42,641 nucleotides of DNA from an uncultured Bacteroidales bacterium. Its GTDB lineage: Bacteria; Bacteroidota; Bacteroidia; Bacteroidales; Paludibacteraceae. Under the pieces are notes generated by a model. The model was not told the DNA's origin. It did not search any database and was given only the letters and a program-made list of their open reading frames with translations. The stretch covers positions 1-42,641 of the forward strand of contig CACXCA010000059.1 of assembly GCA_902766045.1 (NCBI GenBank). The letters are read 5' to 3'. Numbering within the stretch: position 1 is the stretch's first letter; every line of letters begins with the position of its first letter. Positions 24,701 to 31,216 of this stretch are shown piece by piece. The translations under genes were made by a program, and so were the position numbers.

Positions 24701-25455
24701 TTATCACCTTTGTGACCTAAGCCTTGAGCAGAGATCACATAAGAATTAGGGATAGTACTTGGAACATTTGCGATAATGTTGTTCATACTTCCACATTGTC
24801 CTCCTTGATCGGAACGAACTACTTCACCGACTAATAAAGGTACATCAGCAGCATTTAAGCTTAAATCCTTTATCAAATCGTTGTATATAGCTTTCACACG
24901 ACTTGGCCAATTGTTTTGTCCTGTGTTCGTTTCTCCTTGGTGTAGAAGAATACCTTTGATGACACCGACTTTCTGAGCTTCTTTACCCATCTCCACCAAT
25001 CGTCCGTAAGGATTACCTCCGTATGATTGAATGGTGCTTTGCATATAGGATTCAGCACGATAACTTTTGTAATTCTCTTTCTCAAACAATTGGATGTCAC
25101 ATCCTGCGATAGCTACTACCACAACACCCACCTTGATGTTCTCCGGCAAATTCTTTACCAATGTACGGCCAAAGTAATCTACTGGTCCGAGGTGTTGTCC
25201 GCTACAACAAGAAAGAGGCGGTGTGGCATCATACCAGCTACCCTTTTTACGGCTACCACAGTTGTCGTAAGAGCAGAGCACCTGGAAACGACTATCGACC
25301 GTCTTGTCCTGGCTCTCAATGTTTCCCTGTCCTTCCATATTGGACTGACCGAAACACAAATAAATGTGAAAATTCGGATCTGGCGCCGCATACACATTTA
25401 CAAATCCCAACAGCATGGTTAGTGCTGCAAGAAAATTGAGTTTAATGTTTTTCAT
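21778..25455 (-). CDS. secreted multidomain xylan-degrading enzyme: CE6 - GH11 - CBM6 - CE15 - T9SS sorting domain
   Basis: A 1225-residue exported enzyme. After a signal peptide (1-23), residues 27-275 form a CE6/SASA acetyl xylan esterase (FGQSNMEG with Ser38; HQGETN at 172-177; His254 in DNLHF). Residues 325-535 are a GH11 xylanase, with nucleophile Glu416 in TEYYIVE and acid/base Glu518 in KFLCEVGGGSG. Residues 560-706 are a CBM6 module (VEAENYD, SEWLEYTIDV, LDYIKF). Residues 730-1095 are a CE15 glucuronoyl esterase with Ser936 in GCSYAGK, Glu959 in QESGGGG and a GGHQHC block (1069-1074). The end (1143-1225, SQNIPNPTSDE to the final MIIK) is a T9SS sorting domain. In the CE15 elbow the usual Arg after Ser is Tyr937. 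A His/Gly/Glu-rich linker joins CBM6 to CE15. Confidence 0.93.
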   Translation of the reverse strand: MKNIKLNFLAALTMLLGFVNVYAAPDPNFHIYLCFGQSNMEGQGNIESQDKTVDSRFQVLCSYDNCGSRKKGSWYDATPPLSCCSGQHLGPVDYFGRTLVKNLPENIKVGVVVVAIAGCDIQLFEKENYKSYRAESYMQSTIQSYGGNPYGRLVEMGKEAQKVGVIKGILLHQGETNTGQNNWPSRVKAIYNDLIKDLSLNAADVPLLVGEVVRSDQGGQCGSMNNIIANVPSTIPNSYVISAQGLGHKGDNLHFSSASYRTLGQRYAEQMQKVLKMEPSSNTSNEGEGETSQNEGSQSSSIDPCQMNTSMSSGQTATNGRRPIGNGFDLEMWAQSQQGSTSMQYTTKEGQFQFKANWNNPDDLLCRIGLFWDNGPKPSQLKGDIHCDFNYSYTGTGGGYHYIGVYGWTKKPNETEYYIVENTFNGNTKQADGLYWDARPENGGSDKGTYKLDGDTYRLLVGKRTGSSISGNSTFTQVYAIRQNARKCGHVSVSAHMREWEKKGVTLGELHDCKFLCEVGGGSGSFDMKYGNIWVGDASSSSSTVDPVTPSVPQGPYKEAFSVPGTVEAENYDVGGNGTAYNDTDDDNQGNAKYRTDEGVDIEKGGTGNAVGYTTSSEWLEYTIDVKKTSKYDVLASAANGSGDIAIDLYIDDHKVASLSGSQTDDNKWEKYVDLTATTSEIKSGKHILKVKFGSNNNNLDYIKFSEPDTTSHGEGHEGHHEGGETIIEAGKYPISYAVENTGANCEDPSSLNKNNLKSCKNLPNPFEWADGSGKVTDFCDWSCRRNEIKRELEYWELGEKPKFDKLEASYSGGTLTVKVYNGNNSLTLTSKLSIPSGNGPHPVVIGMDQKTGSLDASLFSKCIQLPFTHKQIAGYSSDGGRSQNDPFYKLYPGTFDTKADYCAWSWGISRLIDGLEIIKDQINADLGHIAVTGCSYAGKMALFAGALDERIALTISQESGGGGINAWRVSKEINQSGGVNGEKIEGIENTEYNWFLNSFKTNFESQIDKLPYDHHELIAMCAPRAFLAFGNTNFNWLGAPSGDMALKAAEEVWKAMGIEDRFGYVIDGGHQHCQASNSQNNAVKAFVGKFLYGDNSQNTKIRSSNVNPNYSTGKYDWGGHKIENNGCGSVDVPEALATGYTYLSQNIPNPTSDETVILFNLAEKSFVTIDLYNSLGVKVKSIVSDNYDEGAHEVSFSVSNLPQGFYYYVMSANGFVDSKSMIIK

Positions 25456-25748
25456 TTCTACAAATTTAAATTAATAGATGTAATACTGGTTATATAAATA
25501 TAGATATAGATATAGGTTTCCATTCAGGTTTACAAAATATCTATATATCAACTAAGAGTTCATATCAAATATGGAGAACATCAATGACTTCTTAAAAGTC
25601 ATTTTAAACCTATCACAAGATAAATCATAAAGTAATTTTTGGACATAACAATCCGTTTTGTATTTCATGATATTTAGAGTTTTTAGTGTAATATATATGG
25701 TTTTATAATACAATAAATTACCACCCCCAAGTCGTAATTTATGCGTTG

Positions 25749-25778
25749 CAAATATATATTTTCTCTTTTAATTACAAA
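25749..25778 (-). promoter_or_regulatory. promoter for the CE6-GH11-CE15 gene
   Basis: The minus strand reads TTTG (25775-25778), 18 nt, TATATTTG (25749-25756), a near-consensus Bacteroidales promoter. It lies 294 bp upstream of the start codon. Confidence 0.5.
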
Positions 25779-25828
25779 AAAAAATGTGAAAAATTTTTAA
25801 ATTCACAAAAACAGCTTTTCGGTTCGAA

Positions 25829-25859
25829 TTGGTTATGAAATTGGAAATACATACCTTTG
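25829..25859 (+). promoter_or_regulatory. promoter of the EEP-family gene
   Basis: TTGG (25829-25832), 19 nt, TACCTTTG (25852-25859), close to consensus. A TTG that could be misread as a start codon (25857) lies inside the -7 box, so translation must begin further downstream, at ATG 25884. Confidence 0.65.
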
Positions 25860-25883
25860 TGTCAATTTACGAAATTATCATTA

Positions 25884-26759
25884 ATGAAGTGTCGAAAGCG
25901 AACTAAGTTCATCCTATTATCTATATTAATCATCATCTGTTGGATATTCAATTTACAGTATAAATGGATTTCATTTCACCCTTTTAAAGGAGGAGGGAAA
26001 GCTGATTTTCGAGTATTAACATGGAATATTCATAATTCAGGGAAAGATTTTGATGCTCGTCAGCCAGGAATCACTCAACTGATTTTAGACGAAGATGCTG
26101 ATATAGTATTACTCAATGAATTTTGTCTCCGGAAATCCCCAGTAATGGACTCAACCCTTCGCCTGCGCTATCCGTATGTGGTAGATAATTGGGCAAAACC
26201 CTTCTCCGGAGATATCTTTTATAGTAAATATCCAATCAAACGATTCCATCGAATCAATAACGATACATTATGGCCTTTGGCGTATGAATTTCGGCTGGAA
26301 ATTAACGAGAGAGATATTCGCATTGTAGGGTGTCATTTGTTGAGTACCAACAACCTAAGTAAACAACGATATACATTAAAGAAATGGAAGGACCTCTCTA
26401 CCCTTCCAACCTATTATAATATATATAAAGAAGGAAAAGCGATGAGGACAGCTGAGACAGAACTGATTATGAGTCGCATACAGAAAGACACGCTTCCGAC
26501 CCTTATCATGGGAGATATGAATGACATGTCGGGTATGGCACCACTCAATCGAATAGAGGAAAACGGGTTTCAAGATGCCTGGTGGAAGGGTGGAACAGGA
26601 TGCGGCATTACATTCGTAGAAGGATGGATGCGATTCAGATTAGATCATATTATGTATAATTCATCATTTACGCTCATTGACATCAATGTGATTGACACTC
26701 CCCTATCAGATCATAGGCCTCTAATAGGCTCGTTCAAATTGAATTCGGAAGATTCTTAA
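25884..26759 (+). CDS. endonuclease/exonuclease/phosphatase-family protein, membrane-anchored
   Basis: A 291-residue protein from ATG 25884. I reject the in-frame TTG at 25857 because it lies in the promoter -7 box. A single N-terminal membrane segment (KFILLSILIIICWIFNL) is followed by an EEP (DNase I-like) domain with the usual metal and catalytic blocks: LTWNIHNSG, the DIVLLNEF block with the metal-binding Glu, the GDMND block, and the C-terminal SDHRPLIG with its conserved Asp-His. The domain is probably periplasmic. EEP enzymes cut phosphodiester or phosphomonoester bonds in nucleic acids, inositol phosphates or sphingolipids; the substrate here is unknown. It is the first of two plus-strand genes, but the next has its own -7 box. 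Confidence 0.85.
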   Translation: MKCRKRTKFILLSILIIICWIFNLQYKWISFHPFKGGGKADFRVLTWNIHNSGKDFDARQPGITQLILDEDADIVLLNEFCLRKSPVMDSTLRLRYPYVVDNWAKPFSGDIFYSKYPIKRFHRINNDTLWPLAYEFRLEINERDIRIVGCHLLSTNNLSKQRYTLKKWKDLSTLPTYYNIYKEGKAMRTAETELIMSRIQKDTLPTLIMGDMNDMSGMAPLNRIEENGFQDAWWKGGTGCGITFVEGWMRFRLDHIMYNSSFTLIDINVIDTPLSDHRPLIGSFKLNSEDS

Positions 26760-26813
26760 ACTGAATTAGAAGAAGTTAGAGGAACCACATACGGGGAAAT
26801 TTCAAAAATTTAA

Positions 26814-26821
26814 TATATTTG
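26814..26821 (+). promoter_or_regulatory. -7 box of the T9SS-sorted esterase gene
   Basis: TATATTTG, an exact TAnnTTTG match, 48 bp before the ATG. The -33 element is unclear. Confidence 0.45.
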
Positions 26822-26869
26822 CACCCAAAATGGATCTAATGATTTTGAAAAACATATAAATTATATCAT

Positions 26870-28102
26870 ATGAAACGATTATTTACACTTCTGTTCCTCC
26901 TAATGGGATTATCACTTTATGCAGTGGAGAGTGTTCGACAAACCAATGTAGATGGATACGATCGAATCTATTATGTTTTCACACCATCAAGTTTCAATGC
27001 AAATGAGCAATATTCAGCAATGATAGTATTGCATCCATTGGGCATGTCGGCTGAAACATTTATGTCTAGGTTCAATCCACAAGCGATCAGTGACAAGAAT
27101 AATACAGTGGTTGTATTCCCAGAGGCACTGGACGAGCAGGACAGCGAAATCATCAGTGCAATAAATGCGTTAAAAAAGGCGAACGCATTACCTGCTGGAG
27201 CTGGAACGGAGAAAGTTTGGGGCGCAGGTGCTCGAATAAGTTTGGATGACATAAAAGAAATGGCAGGTGCTTTGGCTCCTATGTTGAGTATGATGTATAA
27301 GGGAATTGTTGCCGCAGGTTATGCAGAACTCAATAAGAATGTTGATGATATAAAATTTTTGAATACAGTAATCAGCGAATTACAACAGAACTATTCCGTA
27401 GGGAATACCATTTATATGGCGGGTGCCTCTATGGGAGGTGCGATGACCTATAGATATGCCTACACACCGAACAATATAGTCTCTAAGATTGCAGTGATCA
27501 GCGGATTCGTCAGTGCAGGAACAGATACGACCCACGCATTAGCCAAACCATTATGCGTATTTCACAGCATCAATGATGAAGTAGTCAATTATATGGGAGG
27601 GCTCTTCAACGGACCGATAGCGCAAAGTGTTCAGTCCATAGCTACTAAAAATGGATGTAGTTCGTATGTGTCGATGCCAATACCCGACACAAAAGACGAT
27701 GGTATCACCATATTTAAAGCAGAATATACATGCAATCAAGGTCAAGAGGTATGTTTTTATCTAGCAGATAATGCCAGTCATTATGAAATTCTTAATAAAA
27801 ATGACAATGACCTAGATTATGTGGAAGAGGTGGAGAAATTTTTCTTTAATAAACAATCATCAGATAACAAGGATGTAAAACAGACAACCATCACCCTCTA
27901 TCCTAATCCAGCTACGGATGAGCTTTATTGTTCAGCAGAGAAAGGAGAATATGAGATCCTTAATTTAATAGGACAAAGATGTATGAAGGGAGAACTATCG
28001 GGAGGCTCCATATCCATCTCTCAGCTAAAAGAAGGAGAATATATCTTTGTACTTCAGACAGAGGAAGAAATCATACGGACCCATTTAGTTGTAAAGAAAT
28101 AA
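26870..28102 (+). CDS. T9SS-sorted alpha/beta-hydrolase esterase (PHB depolymerase / feruloyl esterase-like)
   Basis: A 410-residue secreted protein. After a signal peptide (1-18), residues 30-330 form an alpha/beta hydrolase of the LpqC/PHB depolymerase group, which includes feruloyl and acetyl xylan esterases. The oxyanion-side block is MIVLHPLGMSAETFM. The nucleophile elbow is GASMG with Ser187. Asp236 lies in HSINDEVVNY and His304 in NASHYE. An unusual insert of about 60 residues (95-160) precedes the elbow. Residues 338-410 (ITLYPNPATDE through THLVVKK) are a type A T9SS sorting domain, so the enzyme is exported across the outer membrane. Given the xylan-degrading enzyme nearby, ester removal from plant polysaccharide is the most likely role; the substrate is unproven. 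Confidence 0.85.
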   Translation: MKRLFTLLFLLMGLSLYAVESVRQTNVDGYDRIYYVFTPSSFNANEQYSAMIVLHPLGMSAETFMSRFNPQAISDKNNTVVVFPEALDEQDSEIISAINALKKANALPAGAGTEKVWGAGARISLDDIKEMAGALAPMLSMMYKGIVAAGYAELNKNVDDIKFLNTVISELQQNYSVGNTIYMAGASMGGAMTYRYAYTPNNIVSKIAVISGFVSAGTDTTHALAKPLCVFHSINDEVVNYMGGLFNGPIAQSVQSIATKNGCSSYVSMPIPDTKDDGITIFKAEYTCNQGQEVCFYLADNASHYEILNKNDNDLDYVEEVEKFFFNKQSSDNKDVKQTTITLYPNPATDELYCSAEKGEYEILNLIGQRCMKGELSGGSISISQLKEGEYIFVLQTEEEIIRTHLVVKK

Positions 28103-28152
28103 GTTGTTAGTAAATAAAAGGTGAAACGCATACGGAGATAGTTGAAAAAACT

Positions 28153-28160
28153 TATATTTG
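28153..28160 (+). promoter_or_regulatory. -7 box of pgk
   Basis: TATATTTG, an exact TAnnTTTG match, 57 bp before the pgk ATG. The context GTTGAAAAAACT-TATATTTGCA closely resembles that at 38046-38064. Confidence 0.5.
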
Positions 28161-28217
28161 CATCACTAAATAAAGTATATTGAGAGAATATTTTAGAATT
28201 CTAATTTAAATAGTACT

Positions 28218-29489
28218 ATGCAATTAATTGACAATTTCAATTTTGCCGGAAAGAAGGCAATCGTTCGTGTGGACTTTAATGTTCCATTGAACAAAGAGAC
28301 AGGAGAAGTAAGTGATGACACTCGTATTCGTGGTGCACTTCCAACAATTAAGAAGATCATTGCAGACGGAGGTTGTGCAATTCTTATGAGTCACATGGGT
28401 AAGCCAAAGAATGAAGACCCACACAAAGGTGATCCTAAGTTCTCTTTGAAGCAAATTGTTCCAGCAATTGAAAAATATCTTGGTAAGATTCAATTCGCAG
28501 CAGATTGCGCTGATGCAGCAGATCAAGCAAAGAACTTGAAGATGGGTGAAATCCTTTTGTTAGAGAATCTTCGTTACTATGCTGAAGAGGAAGGCAAACC
28601 ACGTGGTATAGACAAAGAAGATCCTAAGTATGATGAGGCAAAGAAAGCCATGAAGGATTCTCAAAAGAAATTTGCTAAGACATTAGCATCATACGCAGAT
28701 GTATATGTAAACGATGCATTTGGTACAGCACACCGTAAACATGCTTCTACAGCAGTTATCGCTGACTCTTTTGATGAGGCTAACAAAATGTTCGGTTTCT
28801 TGATCAACAAAGAAGTTGAAGCAATGGATAAGGTATTGAACTCTGCTCAAAAACCATTCACTGCTATTATGGGTGGAGCTAAGGTATCTGACAAGATCAT
28901 GATCATCGAAAACTTGCTCGACCGTGTTGACAACTTGATCATTGGTGGTGGTATGACTTATACATTCGTTAAGGCATTAGGTGGAAACATCGGTAACTCA
29001 CTTTGCGAGGCAGATAAGCTAGATGTTGCAATGGAAGTATTGAACAAGGCAAAAGCAAAAGGTGTTAACGTATTGTTGCCAGTAGATGCTGTAAACGCAG
29101 ATAAGTTTGATGCAAATGCTAATACAAACGTATCAAAAACAAACGAAACTCCTGACGGATGGATGGGATTGGATATCGCAGACGAAACCATCAAGACTTT
29201 CAGCGATGTTATCGCTAAATCTAAGACAGTTCTTTGGAACGGTCCTATGGGTGTATTCGAATTTGATAAGTTCGCTAAAGGAACTTCAGCTGTTGCTCAA
29301 GCAGTAGCAAAAGCAACTCAAGAAAACGGTGCCTTCACATTGATCGGTGGTGGAGACTCTGTTGCTGCTATCAACAAGAACAAGTTGGCTGACAAAGTTA
29401 GCTACGTATCTACTGGTGGTGGTGCTATGTTGGAGTATATGGAAGGAAAGGTTCTTCCAGGTATCGCAGCAATTCGCGGAGACAAATAA
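28218..29489 (+). CDS. pgk: phosphoglycerate kinase
   Basis: A 423-residue cytoplasmic glycolytic enzyme that transfers phosphate from 1,3-bisphosphoglycerate to ADP. The family signature is [11 protein letters not shown] (15-25), with the substrate-binding block [11 protein letters not shown]. Further blocks are [14 protein letters not shown], the [15 protein letters not shown] block, [25 protein letters not shown] and the nucleotide-binding GGGDSVAA (from 377). Length and all key blocks are intact. Codon use (GGT, AAG and GCT enriched) differs from its AT-rich neighbours, as expected for a highly expressed gene. It is a single-gene unit between a -7 box and a palindromic repeat. Confidence 0.98.
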   Translation: MQLIDNFNFAGKKAIVRVDFNVPLNKETGEVSDDTRIRGALPTIKKIIADGGCAILMSHMGKPKNEDPHKGDPKFSLKQIVPAIEKYLGKIQFAADCADAADQAKNLKMGEILLLENLRYYAEEEGKPRGIDKEDPKYDEAKKAMKDSQKKFAKTLASYADVYVNDAFGTAHRKHASTAVIADSFDEANKMFGFLINKEVEAMDKVLNSAQKPFTAIMGGAKVSDKIMIIENLLDRVDNLIIGGGMTYTFVKALGGNIGNSLCEADKLDVAMEVLNKAKAKGVNVLLPVDAVNADKFDANANTNVSKTNETPDGWMGLDIADETIKTFSDVIAKSKTVLWNGPMGVFEFDKFAKGTSAVAQAVAKATQENGAFTLIGGGDSVAAINKNKLADKVSYVSTGGGAMLEYMEGKVLPGIAAIRGDK

Positions 29490-29496
29490 TAAATTT

Positions 29497-29528
29497 TAGT
29501 AGAGACGCACGGTCGTGCGTCTCTACTA
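29497..29528. repeat. REP-like palindromic element, copy 3
   Basis: A perfect palindrome with 15-bp arms (TAGTAGAGACGCACG / CGTGCGTCTCTACTA) and a 2-nt centre, 7 bp after the pgk stop codon. It is the longest uninterrupted copy in the window. It could also stabilise the 3' end of the pgk mRNA. No T-run follows, so it is a poor terminator. Confidence 0.9.
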
Positions 29529-29551
29529 TTCATACATTAAAAAATTTTTTC

Positions 29552-30592
29552 ATGAGAAACATTACTAAAGTATTATTAAGCTTTGCTATAATACTCGCAA
29601 GTTTTCAATTGTCTGCACAAAACACAGTAGCAGTAAAAGCAGAAACAGACACAGTAGCAGTAGAAGCAGAAACAGACACTATTCTTTCAGAAGAAAATGA
29701 TACCACATCTTTAAGCTCATTTAGCAAAGAATTTCAAGAACTCCTTGCTTTACTTAAGGATTCTGTTCATGGCACAAAAGGAAATGTATATCTTCCAGAG
29801 TGCAATGCTACAATACATGTTCCTCAAGGATATATGTATCTTGACAAGAAACAAACACAACATTTAATGTCTGATATTTGGGATAACCTACCAGATGACG
29901 ATATATTAGGTTCTCTTGCTATCGATACAGCAAATATATTTATAGAGATTCAAACAGCCTTTATTATCTATTTCGATAATTGCGGATATGTAAAGGATGA
30001 TGATGCTAACAGCATTGATTATGATGATATGCTGGAGGATATGAAGAAATCTGCAAAGGAAGACAGCAAGACAAGAATCGAAAACGGTCTCGACGGATAT
30101 GAATTAGTTGGCTGGGCAGAACGTCCTTATTATGACAAGGATTTGAAGGTCCTTCATTGGGCTAAACAGCTGAAATTCAATAACGACTCATCTGATGTGT
30201 TGAACTATGATATTCGTGTATTAGGTAAGAATGGATACATGATTTTACAGGCTATATCAGACATGGAAGAACTTCCTAACATAAAGGCTATTTCAAACCA
30301 ACTTGTTTCAAGCGTAGAGTTTGACAATGGCTATACATACAATGACTTCGACCCTACAAAGGATAAAATCGCAGAATGGACTATCGGCGGGTTGATCGCT
30401 GGTAATATCCTTGCAAAGGCAGGTCTCTTCACAAAATTAGGACTCTTACTTGCTAAGTTCTGGAAAGTCATCTTGGTTGCTATCGTAGCTATCGGTGCTT
30501 TCTTCAAAAAGATATTTGGCAAGAAAGAAGAGGATGACGTAATGTTTGAAGAGACAAAAGAGGAAGCTACAAAAGAGGAAGGAAAAGAATAA
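29552..30592 (+). CDS. DUF2167 family membrane protein
   Basis: A 346-residue protein. A signal peptide (about 1-22, ending SAQ) is followed by a short tandem repeat, TVAVxAETD twice, and an acidic Ser/Thr linker. Residues 75-260 match DUF2167: an N-terminal block with IHVPQGYMYLDKKQT, then YVKDDDANSIDYDDMLEDMK, GWAERPYYDKDLKVLHWAKQL and YDIRVLGKNGYMILQA. The C-terminus holds two hydrophobic segments (about 275-295 and 303-318) with a lysine-rich and then acidic tail. The family is widespread in Proteobacteria and Bacteroidetes and has no proven function. The domain probably faces the periplasm. It follows the palindromic repeat after pgk and shares a bidirectional terminator with the convergent TonB-C-like gene. 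Confidence 0.88.
   Translation: MRNITKVLLSFAIILASFQLSAQNTVAVKAETDTVAVEAETDTILSEENDTTSLSSFSKEFQELLALLKDSVHGTKGNVYLPECNATIHVPQGYMYLDKKQTQHLMSDIWDNLPDDDILGSLAIDTANIFIEIQTAFIIYFDNCGYVKDDDANSIDYDDMLEDMKKSAKEDSKTRIENGLDGYELVGWAERPYYDKDLKVLHWAKQLKFNNDSSDVLNYDIRVLGKNGYMILQAISDMEELPNIKAISNQLVSSVEFDNGYTYNDFDPTKDKIAEWTIGGLIAGNILAKAGLFTKLGLLLAKFWKVILVAIVAIGAFFKKIFGKKEEDDVMFEETKEEATKEEGKE
29624..29677 (+). repeat. 27-bp tandem duplication inside the DUF2167 gene
   Basis: Two copies of a 27-bp unit differ at one base (aaa versus gaa) and encode TVAVKAETD and TVAVEAETD. It is an in-frame duplication in the linker after the signal peptide. Confidence 0.85.
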
Positions 30593-30652
30593 TGCCTTCA
30601 ATAATCTCTATCAGATTATACAATTAATTATGTAAGAGGTTGTTACACAATA

Positions 30653-30687
30653 AAGAAGCCGTCTTAGTTCAACCAAGACGGCTTCTT
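30653..30687. terminator. bidirectional terminator between convergent genes
   Basis: A perfect 13-bp stem, AAGAAGCCGTCTT (30653-30665) with AAGACGGCTTCTT (30675-30687), around a 9-nt loop. CTGTTTTAT follows on the plus strand, and CTTTATTG on the minus strand. It serves the DUF2167 gene and probably also the convergent gene ending at 30718. Confidence 0.85.
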
Positions 30688-30717
30688 CTGTTTTATAAAT
30701 TAACTAAACGGTTCCCT

Positions 30718-31149
30718 TTACTTAGATATATCAATTGGAATCAACCAATATGCGCAGACATCTACCCCATCCCGCTTGGCTGGTATTAAAAGAGGAAATT
30801 GATCAATCGCCTGCAAGGCATCTTTTGTAAATTCCTCATTAATCTCTCGAAGAACAAATTTTTTTAGAATCTCTCCTTTGGCAGAGACCAACACCTTAAC
30901 CATCATTCTTGTCGCAGTGAAAGTAGGAAGAAGATTCTTATTGTAAGTCATCTTTTTATACAAGAAATCATGCATCTCAGGTATTCCACCTGGATATGCA
31001 ACGGGAGTGTCTGTCAAGAGCCATACTGTATCACATGACAGAGAATCATTCGACAGCTCAAATGCAGGTCCTTTATCTTTTTGTGCAGATGCTGAAAAAA
31101 TAGTCATTGACAACCCTATTGTCAGCAGTAATTGTATTGCCTTTCCCAT
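30718..31149 (-). CDS. exported TonB C-terminal-domain-like protein
   Basis: A 143-residue protein with a signal peptide (MGKAIQLLLTIGLSMTIFSASAQ). The rest resembles the C-terminal domain of TonB as found in many small Bacteroidetes proteins. The block PVAYPGGIPEMHDFLYKKMTYN corresponds to 'FPGGxxxMxxFLxKNxxYP'. It is followed by MVKVLVSAKGEILKKFVLRE and FTKDALQAIDQFPLLIPAKRDGV. There is no proline-rich linker or N-terminal membrane anchor, so it is not a full energy transducer. It may be periplasmic and interact with envelope proteins. A -7 box lies 55 bp upstream and an inverted repeat lies in the leader. Confidence 0.82.
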   Translation of the reverse strand: MGKAIQLLLTIGLSMTIFSASAQKDKGPAFELSNDSLSCDTVWLLTDTPVAYPGGIPEMHDFLYKKMTYNKNLLPTFTATRMMVKVLVSAKGEILKKFVLREINEEFTKDALQAIDQFPLLIPAKRDGVDVCAYWLIPIDISK

Positions 31150-31152
31150 ATC

Positions 31153-31194
31153 TCTTCTAATTTAACTGTTTTCTATCCATTCAAAATTAGAAGA
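31153..31194. repeat. inverted repeat in the leader of the TonB-C-like gene
   Basis: TCTTCTAATTT (31153-31163) is the exact reverse complement of AAATTAGAAGA (31184-31194), with a 20-nt spacer. On the minus strand it lies between the end of the ABC ATPase gene and the start of the TonB-C-like gene. It could be an mRNA leader hairpin or an operator; it lacks a T-run. Confidence 0.6.
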
Positions 31195-31204
31195 TTCTTC
31201 AATA

Positions 31205-31212
31205 CAAATGTA
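31205..31212 (-). promoter_or_regulatory. -7 box of the TonB-C-like gene
   Basis: The minus strand reads TACATTTG, an exact TAnnTTTG match, 55 bp before the start codon and just past the stop of the ABC ATPase gene. Confidence 0.4.
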
Positions 31213-31216
31213 ACTT

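Larger units (their letters stand above)
25456..25883. other. 428-bp divergent intergenic region
   Basis: An AT-rich region between the minus-strand xylan-degrading enzyme and the plus-strand EEP-family gene. It contains a minus-strand promoter (25749-25778) and a plus-strand promoter (25829-25859). The 290 bp between the minus promoter and the enzyme start contain no gene; if transcribed they form a long leader. No recognisable regulator-binding repeat was found. Confidence 0.6.
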
